Positions 1 to 9,672 of a stretch of 26,388 bases of DNA are shown in pieces (the first letter of the stretch is position 1; every line of letters starts with the position of its first letter). A program made the position numbers and the translations under genes. The notes beneath the pieces were generated by a model. That model was not told where the DNA came from, searched no databases, and saw only the letters and a list, made by a program, of their open reading frames with translations. Source of the stretch: an uncultured Clostridia bacterium (GTDB lineage Bacteria; Bacillota; Clostridia; TANB77; CAG-508). The stretch covers positions 1-26,388 of the forward strand of contig CALXVO010000003.1 in the NCBI GenBank assembly GCA_944392065.1, given 5' to 3'.

Positions 1-1
1 A

Positions 2-169
2 GGTCTACCAGGAATCTCTATTCCATGCGGAGTTGATAGTAAGAACATGCCAATTAGTATGCAATTAATTGGAAATAAATTCGAAGAAGAAAAAATATTA
101 AATGCAGCATATAGTTTTGAGAAAGAGTATGGGTTCCGTGCTAAATACAAACCAAGTTTTGAAAAATAA
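2..169 (+). CDS. gatA: Glutamyl-tRNA(Gln) amidotransferase subunit A, C-terminal end (partial)
   Basis: Only the last 55 codons are in the window; the gene begins upstream. The visible peptide starts GLPGISIPCGVD, passes through PISMQLIGNKFEEEKIL and ends YKPSFEK before TAA. This matches the C-terminal part of the amidase-family GatA, where the GLPGISIP and QLIG strings are typical. GatA hydrolyses glutamine and passes ammonia to GatB for amidation of misacylated tRNA. The following gene is gatB, which supports the call. The stop codon lies at the foot of the hairpin element at 168-269. The identification is firm although most of the protein, including the catalytic Ser-Ser-Lys region, cannot be seen. 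Confidence 0.9.
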   Translation, partial: GLPGISIPCGVDSKNMPISMQLIGNKFEEEKILNAAYSFEKEYGFRAKYKPSFEK

Positions 170-269
170 TTAGCATTTGGCGTTGTTGTATTTCATTTTA
201 AATTTATTCAACGTACACCAAGTACGCCTCATAAATTTAAAACTCATGCGCCTAGCCAAATATCTAATT
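168..269. repeat. Nested hairpin element between gatA and gatB
   Basis: The gatA-gatB gap holds an imperfect palindrome of about 100 bp. Its layers are AATTAG (168-173) with CTAATT (264-269), ATTTGGC (175-181) with GCCAAAT (255-261), a perfect 12-bp stem TTTTAAATTTAT (196-207) with ATAAATTTAAAA (231-242), and a tip CGTAC (212-216) with GTACG (222-226) around the loop ACCAA. No T-run follows, so it is not a classic terminator. It could be a small foldback or REP-type element, or an mRNA processing or stability structure. The outermost layer overlaps the gatA stop codon. Confidence 0.7.
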
Positions 270-348
270 CTTTTCTAAAACAGAGAATAAAAAGTAATGA
301 GAAGACTTATTCAGAATGTTGTTATAATTTAAAGAAGGAGGAATAAAA

Positions 349-1788
349 ATGTCAAACACAGATTATGAAATAGTAATGGGACTTGAAGTACATGCAGAGC
401 TTTCTACAAAAACGAAAATATTTTGCTCCTGCCCAACAGAATTTGGAGCAGAACCAAATACCCATGTATGCCCAGTATGTATGGCAATGCCAGGAGCGCT
501 TCCAGTGTTAAATGAAAAAGTTGTAGAATACGCTGTAAAAGCGGGACTTGCAACAAATTGTGAAATATCAAGAAATAGTAAAAATGATAGAAAAAATTAT
601 TTTTATCCAGATACACCTAAATCATATCAAATATCGCAATATGATAAACCACTTTGTGAAAATGGATATATTGAAATAGAAGATGATGATGGAAATCCAA
701 AGAGAATAGGAATTACAAGAATACACATAGAAGAAGATGCAGCTAAATTAAATCATAATGAATTTGGATCAGGAAGTTTAGTGGACTTTAATAGATCAGG
801 AGTTCCTTTGATAGAAATAGTATCAGAACCGGATTTACGTTCAAGTGGAGAAGTAGATAGATACTTAAAGAAATTAAAATCTATACTAGAATATATCGAA
901 GTTTCTGATTGTAAAATGCAGGAAGGATCTTTTAGAGCTGATGTTAATGTTTCTGTAAGAAAAAGAGGCGAAACGAAATTTGGAACAAGAACAGAAACAA
1001 AAAATATGAGTTCATTTAGAGCTATTACAAGGGAAATTGAATATGAAGCTGAAAGACAGATTGACATATTAGAAGAGGGAGAAAAAATTGAACAAGAAAC
1101 CTTAAGATGGGATGATGTATCAGGAAAAACATTCTCAATGAGAGATAAAGAAGATGCACAAGATTACCGTTATTTCCCAGAACCAGACTTAGTAGCGATT
1201 CGTTTATCCGAAGAATATATAGAAAATATCAAAAATAACTTACCAGAAATGCCAGAAAGCAGAAGAGAAAGATATATTAATGATTTCAAATTATCAGAAA
1301 AAGATGCTAGACTTTTGACAGCTTCTAAATATTTATCAAATATGTTTGAAGCAGCAGAAAAAATATGTGGAAATGCAAAAGCAGTAGCAAACTGGCTACT
1401 TTCGGATATATCTAGAATATTAAACGAAAAAGAACTAGAACCAGAAGCAATACCATTTACAGCTGAACATTTAGCAAAATTAGTAGAGTTAATTGAAAAA
1501 GGAACCATTAGCTCTGCAATAGGAAAGAAAGTAGTAGAAGAATTATTTGAAAATCCAAAAGACCCAGAAGAAATTATAAAAGAAAAAGGATGGATACAAA
1601 TATCCGACGAAGGTGCTATTAAAGAAGTAGTAGAAAAAGTACTAAGCAATAATCCACAATCAGTAGCGGATTATAAAGCTGGGAAAGATAAAGCTTTAGG
1701 ATTTTTGGTTGGACAAGCAATGAAGGAAACAAAGGGAAAAGCAAATCCTCAAATGCTTAACAAGATGTTTAAAGAGGCTATGCAATAA
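349..1788 (+). CDS. gatB: Aspartyl/glutamyl-tRNA amidotransferase subunit B
   Basis: This 479-residue protein has the normal full length of GatB, the kinase and tRNA-binding subunit of GatCAB. The complex converts Glu-tRNA(Gln) and Asp-tRNA(Asn) to the amidated forms in the cytoplasm. The N-terminus reads YEIVMGLEVHAELSTKTKIF and carries the zinc-binding cysteines C26, C28, C41 and C44. The family string YFYPDTPKSYQISQYDKPLC and the later QDYRYFPEPDL segment are present. The last 150 or so residues form the helical YqeY-like tail that binds tRNA (for example KALGFLVGQAMKETKGKANP). A strong AAGGAGG site precedes the ATG. It lies downstream of gatA, as in most Firmicutes, but with an unusually long, structured gap. 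The stop codon overlaps the edge of the next foldback element. Confidence 0.97.
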   Translation: MSNTDYEIVMGLEVHAELSTKTKIFCSCPTEFGAEPNTHVCPVCMAMPGALPVLNEKVVEYAVKAGLATNCEISRNSKNDRKNYFYPDTPKSYQISQYDKPLCENGYIEIEDDDGNPKRIGITRIHIEEDAAKLNHNEFGSGSLVDFNRSGVPLIEIVSEPDLRSSGEVDRYLKKLKSILEYIEVSDCKMQEGSFRADVNVSVRKRGETKFGTRTETKNMSSFRAITREIEYEAERQIDILEEGEKIEQETLRWDDVSGKTFSMRDKEDAQDYRYFPEPDLVAIRLSEEYIENIKNNLPEMPESRRERYINDFKLSEKDARLLTASKYLSNMFEAAEKICGNAKAVANWLLSDISRILNEKELEPEAIPFTAEHLAKLVELIEKGTISSAIGKKVVEELFENPKDPEEIIKEKGWIQISDEGAIKEVVEKVLSNNPQSVADYKAGKDKALGFLVGQAMKETKGKANPQMLNKMFKEAMQ

Positions 1789-1948
1789 TAGTAGTTAATG
1801 ATATTAAAGATAGAAATGTCCTGCAACGGGATATACTAATTAAAAAATTTCACTTTGTCCCGACTTAAGCTCCCTGCTTCGATCTATTTTTTAATTAGTA
1901 CATCCCTGTGAGTATTTTTAATATATGATATCACTAACTACTATTATT
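1784..1948. repeat. Imperfect palindrome (foldback element) abutting the gatB stop
   Basis: The arms run from the gatB stop codon (AATAATAGTAGTTA at 1784) to its complement ending at 1948. An inner perfect 13-bp stem pairs CTAATTAAAAAAT (1836-1848) with ATTTTTTAATTAG (1886-1898). A central spacer of about 37 bases (1849-1885) is richer in C and G. Intermediate parts also pair, for example ACGGGAT with ATCCCTGT, with mismatches. No coding sequence is seen. It may be a non-autonomous insertion element, and it may also end gatB transcripts, although the U-tract of a standard terminator is absent. The outer edge is TA-rich, so a TA target duplication cannot be told from the palindrome itself. Confidence 0.7.
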
Positions 1949-1970
1949 CCATCTGGAGCAATGAATAGAA

Positions 1971-2224
1971 GGTTACTGTTCAGCGTAAATTTGTAGTATA
2001 TGTCTTAGTAGTATGTATATTTTTCAAATTTTTTTGTACCTTACTGTCGCAAACAAATTAGCGACCTTAAAAAATAAAATTTTTTAAGGCCACTCGTTTG
2101 CTCCAAATCGCACTCGCCATTTTAATGGCTCGTTTGGTCGCTTAAGCAGTACTTCAAAAATTTTCTAAATATACATACTACTAAGACATAGTTGTAAAAC
2201 TAAATTCTACGCTAAACAGTAACC
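1971..2224. mobile_element. MITE-like foldback element, 254 bp, with 7-bp target duplication
   Basis: The terminal inverted repeats begin GGTTACTGTT (1971-1980) and end AACAGTAACC (2215-2224). An inner arm of 23 bp at 2000-2022 is perfectly complementary to 2167-2189. The interior has nested hairpins, including CCTTAAAAAAT (2065-2075) with ATTTTTTAAGG (2079-2089) and GCCATT with AATGGC. The element is flanked on both sides by the direct repeat AATAGAA (1964-1970 and 2225-2231), as expected of a target-site duplication. It has no open reading frame, so it would depend on a transposase in trans. The parent insertion-sequence family was not identified. Confidence 0.82.
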
Positions 2225-2280
2225 AATAGAAAAGCCAATTTAATTTTTTAAAAGTTATATACTTTTAATTTTACATAGTA

Positions 2281-2286
2281 TATAAT
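2281..2286 (+). promoter_or_regulatory. Possible -10 element for the ABC exporter operon
   Basis: TATAAT stands 27 bases before the ABC ATPase start and just after the MITE-like element. No good -35 hexamer is visible 16-18 bases upstream, so this is only a candidate in a very AT-rich stretch. Confidence 0.3.
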
Positions 2287-2312
2287 TATATTAAAGTAAA
2301 AGGAGGATATCT

Positions 2313-2984
2313 ATGGAAATATTAAAAGTAGAGAAGTTAACCAAAAAATATGGTAAAAACGAAAATGAAGTAATTGCAGTAAGCGATATGACTTTTTCTG
2401 TTGAAAGTGGCGAATTTGTTGCCATTGTAGGCAGTTCAGGAAGTGGAAAATCCACATTATTGCATTTGCTAGGTGGGGTGGACAGGCCTACTTCTGGTAA
2501 AGTTTTTGTTAATGGAAAAGATATTTATTCTCTAAAAGATGATGAACTAGCAATTTTCCGTAGAAGAGAGGTCGGGCTAATCTATCAATTTTATAATTTA
2601 ATTCCTATTTTAAATGTTGAAGAAAATATTACTTTGCCCTGCGATTTAGATAGAAAAGATGTTCCTAAAGAGGAATTAGACGAATTGTTAAAGGTGCTAG
2701 GCTTAGAAAATAGAAGAAAGCATTTACCTAATGAGCTATCCGGTGGTCAACAACAACGTGTTGCTATTGGAAGGGCTTTAATCAATCATCCTGCTATAGT
2801 TCTTGCAGATGAACCAACTGGTAACTTAGATTCTAAGTCAAGTGATGAAATAGTTCAGTTATTAAAAACTTCAAATAAAAAGTATAATCAAACAATTATT
2901 ATGATAACCCATAACCCTGAAATTGCAAAAGTCGCTGATAGAATTATAAAAATTGAAGATGGCAAAATTGTAAAAGACAAATAA
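2313..2984 (+). CDS. ABC transporter ATP-binding protein (MacB/LolD/BceA-like)
   Basis: This is a 223-residue nucleotide-binding domain of the type that powers FtsX-fold (MacB/type VII) ABC systems. Walker A is GSSGSGKST near residue 40, the Q-loop region is YQFYNLIP, the signature is LSGGQQQRVAIGRAL, Walker B is IVLADEPTGNLD, and the H-loop is ITHNPE. The family couples ATP hydrolysis to extrusion of peptides or lipoproteins, or to mechanical signalling, rather than to classic import. AGGAGG precedes the ATG. Its partner is the permease 99 bp downstream. No two-component system or substrate gene is next to it, so the substrate is unknown; antimicrobial peptide export or resistance is one possibility for this class. 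Confidence 0.92.
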   Translation: MEILKVEKLTKKYGKNENEVIAVSDMTFSVESGEFVAIVGSSGSGKSTLLHLLGGVDRPTSGKVFVNGKDIYSLKDDELAIFRRREVGLIYQFYNLIPILNVEENITLPCDLDRKDVPKEELDELLKVLGLENRRKHLPNELSGGQQQRVAIGRALINHPAIVLADEPTGNLDSKSSDEIVQLLKTSNKKYNQTIIMITHNPEIAKVADRIIKIEDGKIVKDK

Positions 2985-3083
2985 TTATTTTTTTGCTATT
3001 TTGGGCTTAATTTTTAAATTTAGCCTTTCACAATTTTAGTAAAAATTTACGAACTAATTTTATTTATAGAAGGGATTAAAATA

Positions 3084-5660
3084 ATGGATATATTAAATAA
3101 ACTTACTATTAAAAGTTTGAAGTTAAATAAAAAGAGAACTCTTGTAACAATTATTGGAATTATACTAGCAACAGCTTTAATAACTGGTGTAACTACTCTA
3201 CTCTCTAGCTTTCAAGCATCAACTATTGCATATACCAAGGAACATTTTGGAGATTACCACCTAGTGGTTTCAAATGTTCCTGAAGATGATTTAAGTAGAA
3301 TTCAAAATTTGGATAATATAGAAAGTTCTTTTATTATCAAAAATGCAGGTTATGGCATTTATAATGATGAACAACACAGTTTTCCTGTGCAAGTGTTTAA
3401 CTTTTCCGATGAAGCTTTGCAAAAACTTGGCATCGAATTAGTAGAAGGCTGGCTACCTGAAAACGAAAATGAAGTAGTAATTTCAAGCCAGTTAGTAGAA
3501 AATGAAAATTTTGATTTTACTATTGGTTCAAGAATCTCATTGCCAATGCAAGGAGAAGAAAATATTACTAAAGACTATTCTCTTGTTGGTATAGTAAATA
3601 TTACAAACCAGCAAATTGAGCCAATGACTTCCACCACTGCTACTGATAAATATTATACTTTTATTTCGCACATTGATAATAATAATTTAAACGGCAATTA
3701 TAATATTTATTTACGCTTTTATGATTTATCTAGCAGAATTGATACTCTTGTTAATATTTTAGAAATGGATGAAGATACTTACAAAGAATTAGAAGCAAAA
3801 ACTGTAAGTGAAACAGAAGAAAATATATTAAAATACGAGAACAACAAATATGAATGTTCTCCTAATAATAACTTAATTATGATGGAGTTAGGCAATGATT
3901 ATGATCAGACTTCTCAAATGTTGTATGCAGTTGCTATAGTTATTTTAATAATCATTATTTTAACCTCTGCATATTGTATAAAAAATAGTTTTAACATATC
4001 TATTACAGAAAAAGTTAAACAATATGGTATGCTTGCATCTATTGGTACAACTCCTAAACAAATTAGAAGAAATGTTCTATATGAAGCTCTTATTTTAGGA
4101 ATCATCGGCATACCTATTGGTATTTTGCTTGGAATAGGCTCAATTTATTTGCTTTTACAATTTATACAAAATAAATTGATGGACGAAATATTTGGTATGA
4201 AATTTATCTTTTCTACTAATATAATTGCTATAGCCTTTGCAATAGTGTTTAGCGTTTTAACTATTTACTTATCTGCAAGAAAATCTGCAAGAAAAGCTTC
4301 TAAAATTTCACCAATGGAAGCTATTAGGAGTAACAAAGACATAAAAATAAAATCTAAAAAGATTAAATCTCCAAACTGGATAAAAAAACTATTTGGCATT
4401 GGTGGACTTATTGCGTATAAAAATTTAAAACGAAATAAAAGAAATTATAGAACTACTGTAGTATCAATTATTATGAGTGTATCTGCATTTATTGCAATAA
4501 TCACATTTAACAATTATGCTTTTGAAGTAGTTGATTTGTATTTTGATAATTATGATTTTAACATTTATATAAGTGGAGAGAGTTACCATGATTTATTAGA
4601 AATTGTTCAAGATTCAAATATAGAGACGTATTCTTTAACCAGGATTGTCCCTATTAATATAGAAAGTGGTGAAGAGCATTTTTCTAATGATGTAAGAACT
4701 CTAAATACAAGAAATAGGTATAATTATCCTACAATTACTTTAAAGTCTTTTGGCGATGAAGAATATGAGAGATATATTAACAAATTAGGGCTAAATTATG
4801 AAGAGGTAAGAGATAAAGGCGTATTGGTTGATTATATAACAGACTATGCCGAAATAGAAGGCAAAAATAAAGTAGTTACATTTAGAATATATGACTATAT
4901 AGAGGGGGACACTATAAAATTTTCTGCTCTTGATGAAACTAAAACATTTAATATAGAATTAGCTTATGTCACAAATGAAGTGCCTCTAGGATTTTATGGT
5001 ATAAGTTCTGGAATTAGTATGGGAAATGAAGCAATTTTAATTGTTAGTGATGAATTTATGGATGAATATAGTAACGAATTGGTAAGTCAAATTGGAGAAT
5101 TAACAGATACTGAGCTTAACTTTCCTTCCGACTTATATATAGTTACTGACAACAGCGAAGAACTATTAGAATACATTGAAGAAAATTATTCAGACAATTA
5201 TTATTACATAGAGAATGTAGACGAAAGAGGTATAGAGCAAAGAGCAATCTTTACAACAATTTCTATTTTCCTATATGCATTTATTATAGTAACTGCACTC
5301 ATTGGAATAACAAATATTTTTAACACAATTACAACTAGTATGGAGCTTAGGCAGAAGGAATTTGCAAACTTAAAATCTATTGGTATGACTAAAAAGGAAT
5401 TTAATAAAATGATTTTACTAGAAAATGTATTTTTAGGCTTTAAGTCTTTAATTATAGGCATTCCTCTAGGTCTAGTATTTTCGTATATAGTTCATATAGC
5501 ATTTAGCACAAATATTATTATGGAATATATGCTTCCTGTAAATGGTATAATTATTTCAATTGTCGCAGTATGTATTATACTTGGTCTAATTATGCTATAC
5601 ACATTAAGAAAAATTAATAAACAAAATATTATTGAAACAATTAGAAGAGATAATGTTTAA
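3084..5660 (+). CDS. FtsX-like ABC transporter permease (duplicated FtsX domains)
   Basis: This 858-residue membrane protein has the duplicated MacB/FtsX architecture. There is one transmembrane helix near residues 17-40, a large extracytoplasmic domain, and three helices between about 278 and 400. A second lone helix (about 457-477) follows, then another extracytoplasmic domain, and three final helices (about 728-840). The segments MLASIGTTPKQIRRNVLYEA and NLKSIGMTKKEFNKMILLEN are the equivalent coupling regions of the two FtsX domains. It pairs with the ATPase just upstream and needs it for function. AAGGGA precedes the start. The stop codon is merged with the ribosome binding site of addA, implying that these genes are transcribed together. 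The substrate is unknown. Confidence 0.9.
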   Translation: MDILNKLTIKSLKLNKKRTLVTIIGIILATALITGVTTLLSSFQASTIAYTKEHFGDYHLVVSNVPEDDLSRIQNLDNIESSFIIKNAGYGIYNDEQHSFPVQVFNFSDEALQKLGIELVEGWLPENENEVVISSQLVENENFDFTIGSRISLPMQGEENITKDYSLVGIVNITNQQIEPMTSTTATDKYYTFISHIDNNNLNGNYNIYLRFYDLSSRIDTLVNILEMDEDTYKELEAKTVSETEENILKYENNKYECSPNNNLIMMELGNDYDQTSQMLYAVAIVILIIIILTSAYCIKNSFNISITEKVKQYGMLASIGTTPKQIRRNVLYEALILGIIGIPIGILLGIGSIYLLLQFIQNKLMDEIFGMKFIFSTNIIAIAFAIVFSVLTIYLSARKSARKASKISPMEAIRSNKDIKIKSKKIKSPNWIKKLFGIGGLIAYKNLKRNKRNYRTTVVSIIMSVSAFIAIITFNNYAFEVVDLYFDNYDFNIYISGESYHDLLEIVQDSNIETYSLTRIVPINIESGEEHFSNDVRTLNTRNRYNYPTITLKSFGDEEYERYINKLGLNYEEVRDKGVLVDYITDYAEIEGKNKVVTFRIYDYIEGDTIKFSALDETKTFNIELAYVTNEVPLGFYGISSGISMGNEAILIVSDEFMDEYSNELVSQIGELTDTELNFPSDLYIVTDNSEELLEYIEENYSDNYYYIENVDERGIEQRAIFTTISIFLYAFIIVTALIGITNIFNTITTSMELRQKEFANLKSIGMTKKEFNKMILLENVFLGFKSLIIGIPLGLVFSYIVHIAFSTNIIMEYMLPVNGIIISIVAVCIILGLIMLYTLRKINKQNIIETIRRDNV

Positions 5661-5670
5661 GGAGGAAAAA

Positions 5671-8600
5671 ATGGATTGGACAATAGAACAGAAACAAGCG
5701 ATATATGAAGGAGGAAATAATATTTTAGTTGCAGCTGCTGCACGGAAGTGGTAAGACAGCTGTACTTGTTGAGCGTATTATAAATAAGGTTATAAATGAA
5801 AATGTGGATATAGATAAAATATTGGTGGTTACTTTTACAAATGCAGCAGCAAGTGAAATGAGAGAAAGAATTTTAGATGCCATATATAAGAAACTTGAAG
5901 AAAATCCTGATTCTATTAATTTACAAAGACAGATAACATTGCTAAATAAAGCAAGTATTTGTACAATCCATTCCTTCTGTTTAGATGTAATTCGTAATAA
6001 TTTTTATGAAATAGATGCTTCAGCTAATTTTAGAATTGGTGACACTGCTGAAATAGAGATGCTAAAAAGTGAAGTGCTAGAAGAAATTTTTGAACAAAAA
6101 TATATGAATGCTGATAAGGGATTTATTAAATTAGTAGAAACATATACAGATTATAGAGGAGACGAAAAACTACAGGAGATAATTTTAAATATATATAAAT
6201 ACATACAAAGTAATCCTTTTCCAGAAAAATGGTTAAATGAAAAGGCAGAAGAGTTTAATATAGATACTGATTCTGATTTTTCGAGTACCACTTGGGGGAA
6301 AATTATATTATCTCATATTCAAGATGAAATAGATAATATGATTATACAGCTAGAAAAGGTAAAAAAAGATACTCTAAAATTTACTGAACTTGAAAAATAT
6401 TCAAAAGTATTACAAGAAGATATAAATAGCTTAAGTAATATTAATTTAGAAAACTGGGACAAAGCATACGATAGTATAAATGAGGTTACTTGGAGTAAAT
6501 GGCCAGTGGATAAAAAAGTAACTTTAGATATAAAAAATGAAGCAAAAGAAGTGAGAGATAAAGTAAAAAAGCAGTTTTCTGGAATTGAATTAAAATATAC
6601 TTCAAGAGAAGCGATAGAAGATATTGCATCTATGTATGGGATACTTAATGAATTAAAAAAAATAATTTTGGAATTTTCTTTGGAGTTTGCAACCAAAAAG
6701 AAAGAAAAAAATATCATAGACTTTAATGACATAGAACATTTCGCTTTGCAAATACTAGTAAATGAAAATGAGAAACCAACGAATGTTGCGGATAAATATA
6801 AAGAGCAATTTGAAGAAATTTTGATTGATGAGTATCAAGATAGTAATTTAGTTCAAGAAAAAATATTAACAAGCATATCAAGAGGAAATAATATCTTTAT
6901 GGTAGGAGATGTTAAGCAAAGTATATATAAATTTAGACAAGCAAGGCCAGAGCTTTTTTTAGAGAAATACTCTAAATATAACTTGAAAAGTGAAATAAAT
7001 GTGGAAAGCGCAGGAATAAAGATACAGTTGTTTAAAAACTTCAGAAGTAGAAAAAATGTACTTGATATAACTAATCTTGTATTTGAAAATATAATGAGTG
7101 AAAAGCTTGGTAATGTAGAGTATAATGAGAATGAATATTTAAACTATGGTGCTGACTATCCAGAGCCAGATAAGGAAGTACAACATGCAGGAATTGCAGA
7201 ACTGCATATTATTGATTTAAAGGAACAGGAAGAAGATTATTATACGTTAGGAAATGAATCATCAGAGGGAAGAAATGATGCTTTAGAAGAAAATAATAAT
7301 AGATTGATTGAACAGAAAAATAATTTAATGGATGGCGAAAATATTTCTACATTAAATGCTAAGGCAGAAAAAGAAAAAAATCCATTAAAACTCGAAACAG
7401 CTATACTAAATCAAGAGGATAGTAGATTAGTAAAAAGCGAAGAAGACACAGATGAAAATGAAGAGAGAATAGAAGATGCAGTTTTAGAAGCAAGGTTTGT
7501 AGCAAAGCAAATACAGAAACTATTAAATAGCGATTACCATGTGTATGATAGAAAAAATGGATATAGGACAATTAGACCAAGAGATATTTGTGTGCTCTTA
7601 AGAGCTACATCTGTGTTGGCACCAATTTATGAGAAAGAAATATCAGAACTTAACTATCCAGTTTTTAGCGATAGTTCTAGTACATATTTGGAATCTATGG
7701 AAGTAGAAACAATAATGTCCCTTCTAAAGGTTATAGATAACCCTTTACAAGATATTCCACTAGTTACGGTATTAAGGTCAAATATTTTTGGATTTACTGA
7801 TAATGATTTGATGCAAATTAGGCTTACTGATAAGAGATGTTTATTTTATGAAGCTATGCTAAAATCTAGGATTAGTGTAGATAATAAATTAAGGCACAAA
7901 ATTGATGGGGTAATAGAAAAACTAAAACAATGGAAAGCAGAAGAAAAATATTTGCCATTGGATGAACTAATATGGAAAATATATTTAGATACAGGATTCT
8001 ATAACTATGTAAGCTTACTTCCAAATGGAAATTTAAGACAAGCTAATTTAAAAATGCTTTTTGAAAAAGCAAAACAATATGAAAAAGCAAGTTTTAAAGG
8101 TTTATTTAACTTTATAAACTTCATAAATAAAGTAAAAACAAGTAGTGGAGATTTATCAACAGCTAAAATAATTGGAGAAAATGATGATGTAATTAGAATT
8201 ATGAGTATTCATAAAAGTAAAGGCCTAGAATTTCCAGTAGTTATTTTGGCGAGCACTGGCAAAAAATTTAATATGCAAGATTTAAATACCCCCATATTAC
8301 TTCATCAAGATATAGGATTTGGAATACAATTTATAGATTCTGAAAAGAGAATAGAGTATAGTACTTTGACAAAAGAGGCCATACGAATTAAATCAAGAGA
8401 AGAAACTATCTCAGAAGAAATGAGAGTATTGTATGTTGCATTAACTAGAGCAAAGGAAAAACTTATTATAACGGGTATGAGCAGAGATTTGAATAAAGCA
8501 TTAAAAGACAAAGAAAAACAAATTGAGATGTACAATAAAAGTAGTTTTGTTCAGGTTTCTATAGACAATTTAGAAAATGTAAAGAAACCAGAATCAAAGA

Positions 8601-9520
8601 TAGAAAGAAATGTTGTTGGAAAATATATTTCATATCTGGACTGGTTAGAGCTTGTATATGAATATAATAAAGAAAATGGAGTAAGTAGCATTATTGATTT
8701 ACATACATATAATAAAGCTGACCTTATAAAAGACATGAAAGAGGAGCAAAATGAAACTTTAGATATAGCAAAAGTAATCATGGAAAAAGCAAGAAATATA
8801 GAGAAAAGTGATTCTGATAAGGTAATAGATAAACTGCAATGGAAATATAAATATCTAGCTTCTTCTAAGATACCAACAAAAACATCGGTTACAAAACTAA
8901 AAGAATTAGAAGCGGAAAATGAAGAACATGATATAGAAGAGTTAATAGAAATGGCTAAAAATAAGGGAGAACCAACAATAAAATTAACAGCAAAGCCTAA
9001 ATTTATGGAACGAGTTCAAGCTTTAAATTCAGCACAAATAGGTACACTAATGCATCTATGTATACAGAAACTAGATGAGAAAAAAGAGTATACTTTAGAA
9101 GATATAAAGGAATTTATACAAGATTTAAAACAAAGAAATATTATATCCGAATTAGAAGCTAAGAGTGTAAATATAAATATGCTATATAATTATACTAAAT
9201 CATCACTATGGCAAGAGCTAAAAAAGGCAAAAGAAATACACAAAGAACAGCCATTTTATATTAATATTCCTGCTAATAAAATTTATGATGAGGCAGAGGA
9301 AAATGAAACAATTTTAGTACAAGGTATAATAGATTTATACTATATAAATAAAGAAGGAAAGCTAATACTGGTGGATTATAAAACAGACTATGTAACAAAT
9401 GGTGATGTGAGCAAATTAGAGGAAAGGTATAGAGTACAATTAGACTTATACAAAATAGCACTAGAAAATGCAACAGGAAAAAAAGTAGATAAAGCAATGA
9501 TTTGGGCATTGAATCAATAA
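5671..9520 (+). CDS. addA: ATP-dependent helicase/nuclease AddA, frameshifted in Walker A
   Basis: AddA is the helicase-nuclease subunit of AddAB, the Firmicutes counterpart of RecBCD in double-strand break repair. The natural start is ATG at 5671, behind AAGGAGG, giving MDWTIEQKQAIYEGG (the Q-motif) and NNILVAAAA. One extra C at 5743 then breaks the frame inside AAAAGSGKT, and the original frame meets TAA about 12 bases later. Reading resumes one frame over and stays open to 9520; the restored protein would be about 1282 residues. Later motifs are intact: VVTFTNAAASEMRERI, TIHSFC, ILIDEYQDSN (II), VGDVKQSIYKFRQARP (III), MSIHKSKGLEFPVVIL (V), LYVALTRAKEKL (VI) and the nuclease strings GTLMHLC and LVDYKTD. 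A TTG at 5729 could start a truncated product lacking the Q-motif. An acidic, Asn-rich insert lies near residues 520-620. addB is not adjacent. Confidence 0.9.
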
Positions 9521-9672
9521 AATTAAAACATACATTACTCAGACATTTAAAAACAAGCTGTGAATCGTAACACCATTTTAAGAAAAGGTTAATTTTTTTG
9601 CATTTTCTCTTTAAAAAATAATGAATTTGTAGTAAAATATTTAGTATACTGTAAATTTTAAAGGAGAAACTG

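Noticed and set aside
1170..1649. Reverse-strand open frames inside gatB, addA, rel and other genes
   Set aside because: They are antisense shadows of genes with clear family motifs, rich in Ser/Phe/Ile as expected from complementing Lys/Glu-rich coding DNA, with no ribosome binding sites or recognisable products.
2990..3050. Hairpin between the ABC ATPase and permease (GGCTTAATT with AATTTAGCC)
   Set aside because: The stem has a central mismatch and no proper T-run; it is too weak to call a terminator or attenuator.
5729..5760. Programmed +1 frameshift in addA
   Set aside because: There is no slippery CTT-TGA type site or internal Shine-Dalgarno at the right distance. A shift at the stop itself would give AAARKWKT and destroy Walker A; a simple inserted base explains it better.
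9601..9672. Promoter before recJ (TATACT or TAAAAT)
   Set aside because: -10-like strings are expected by chance in such AT-rich DNA and no convincing -35 stands at the right distance.
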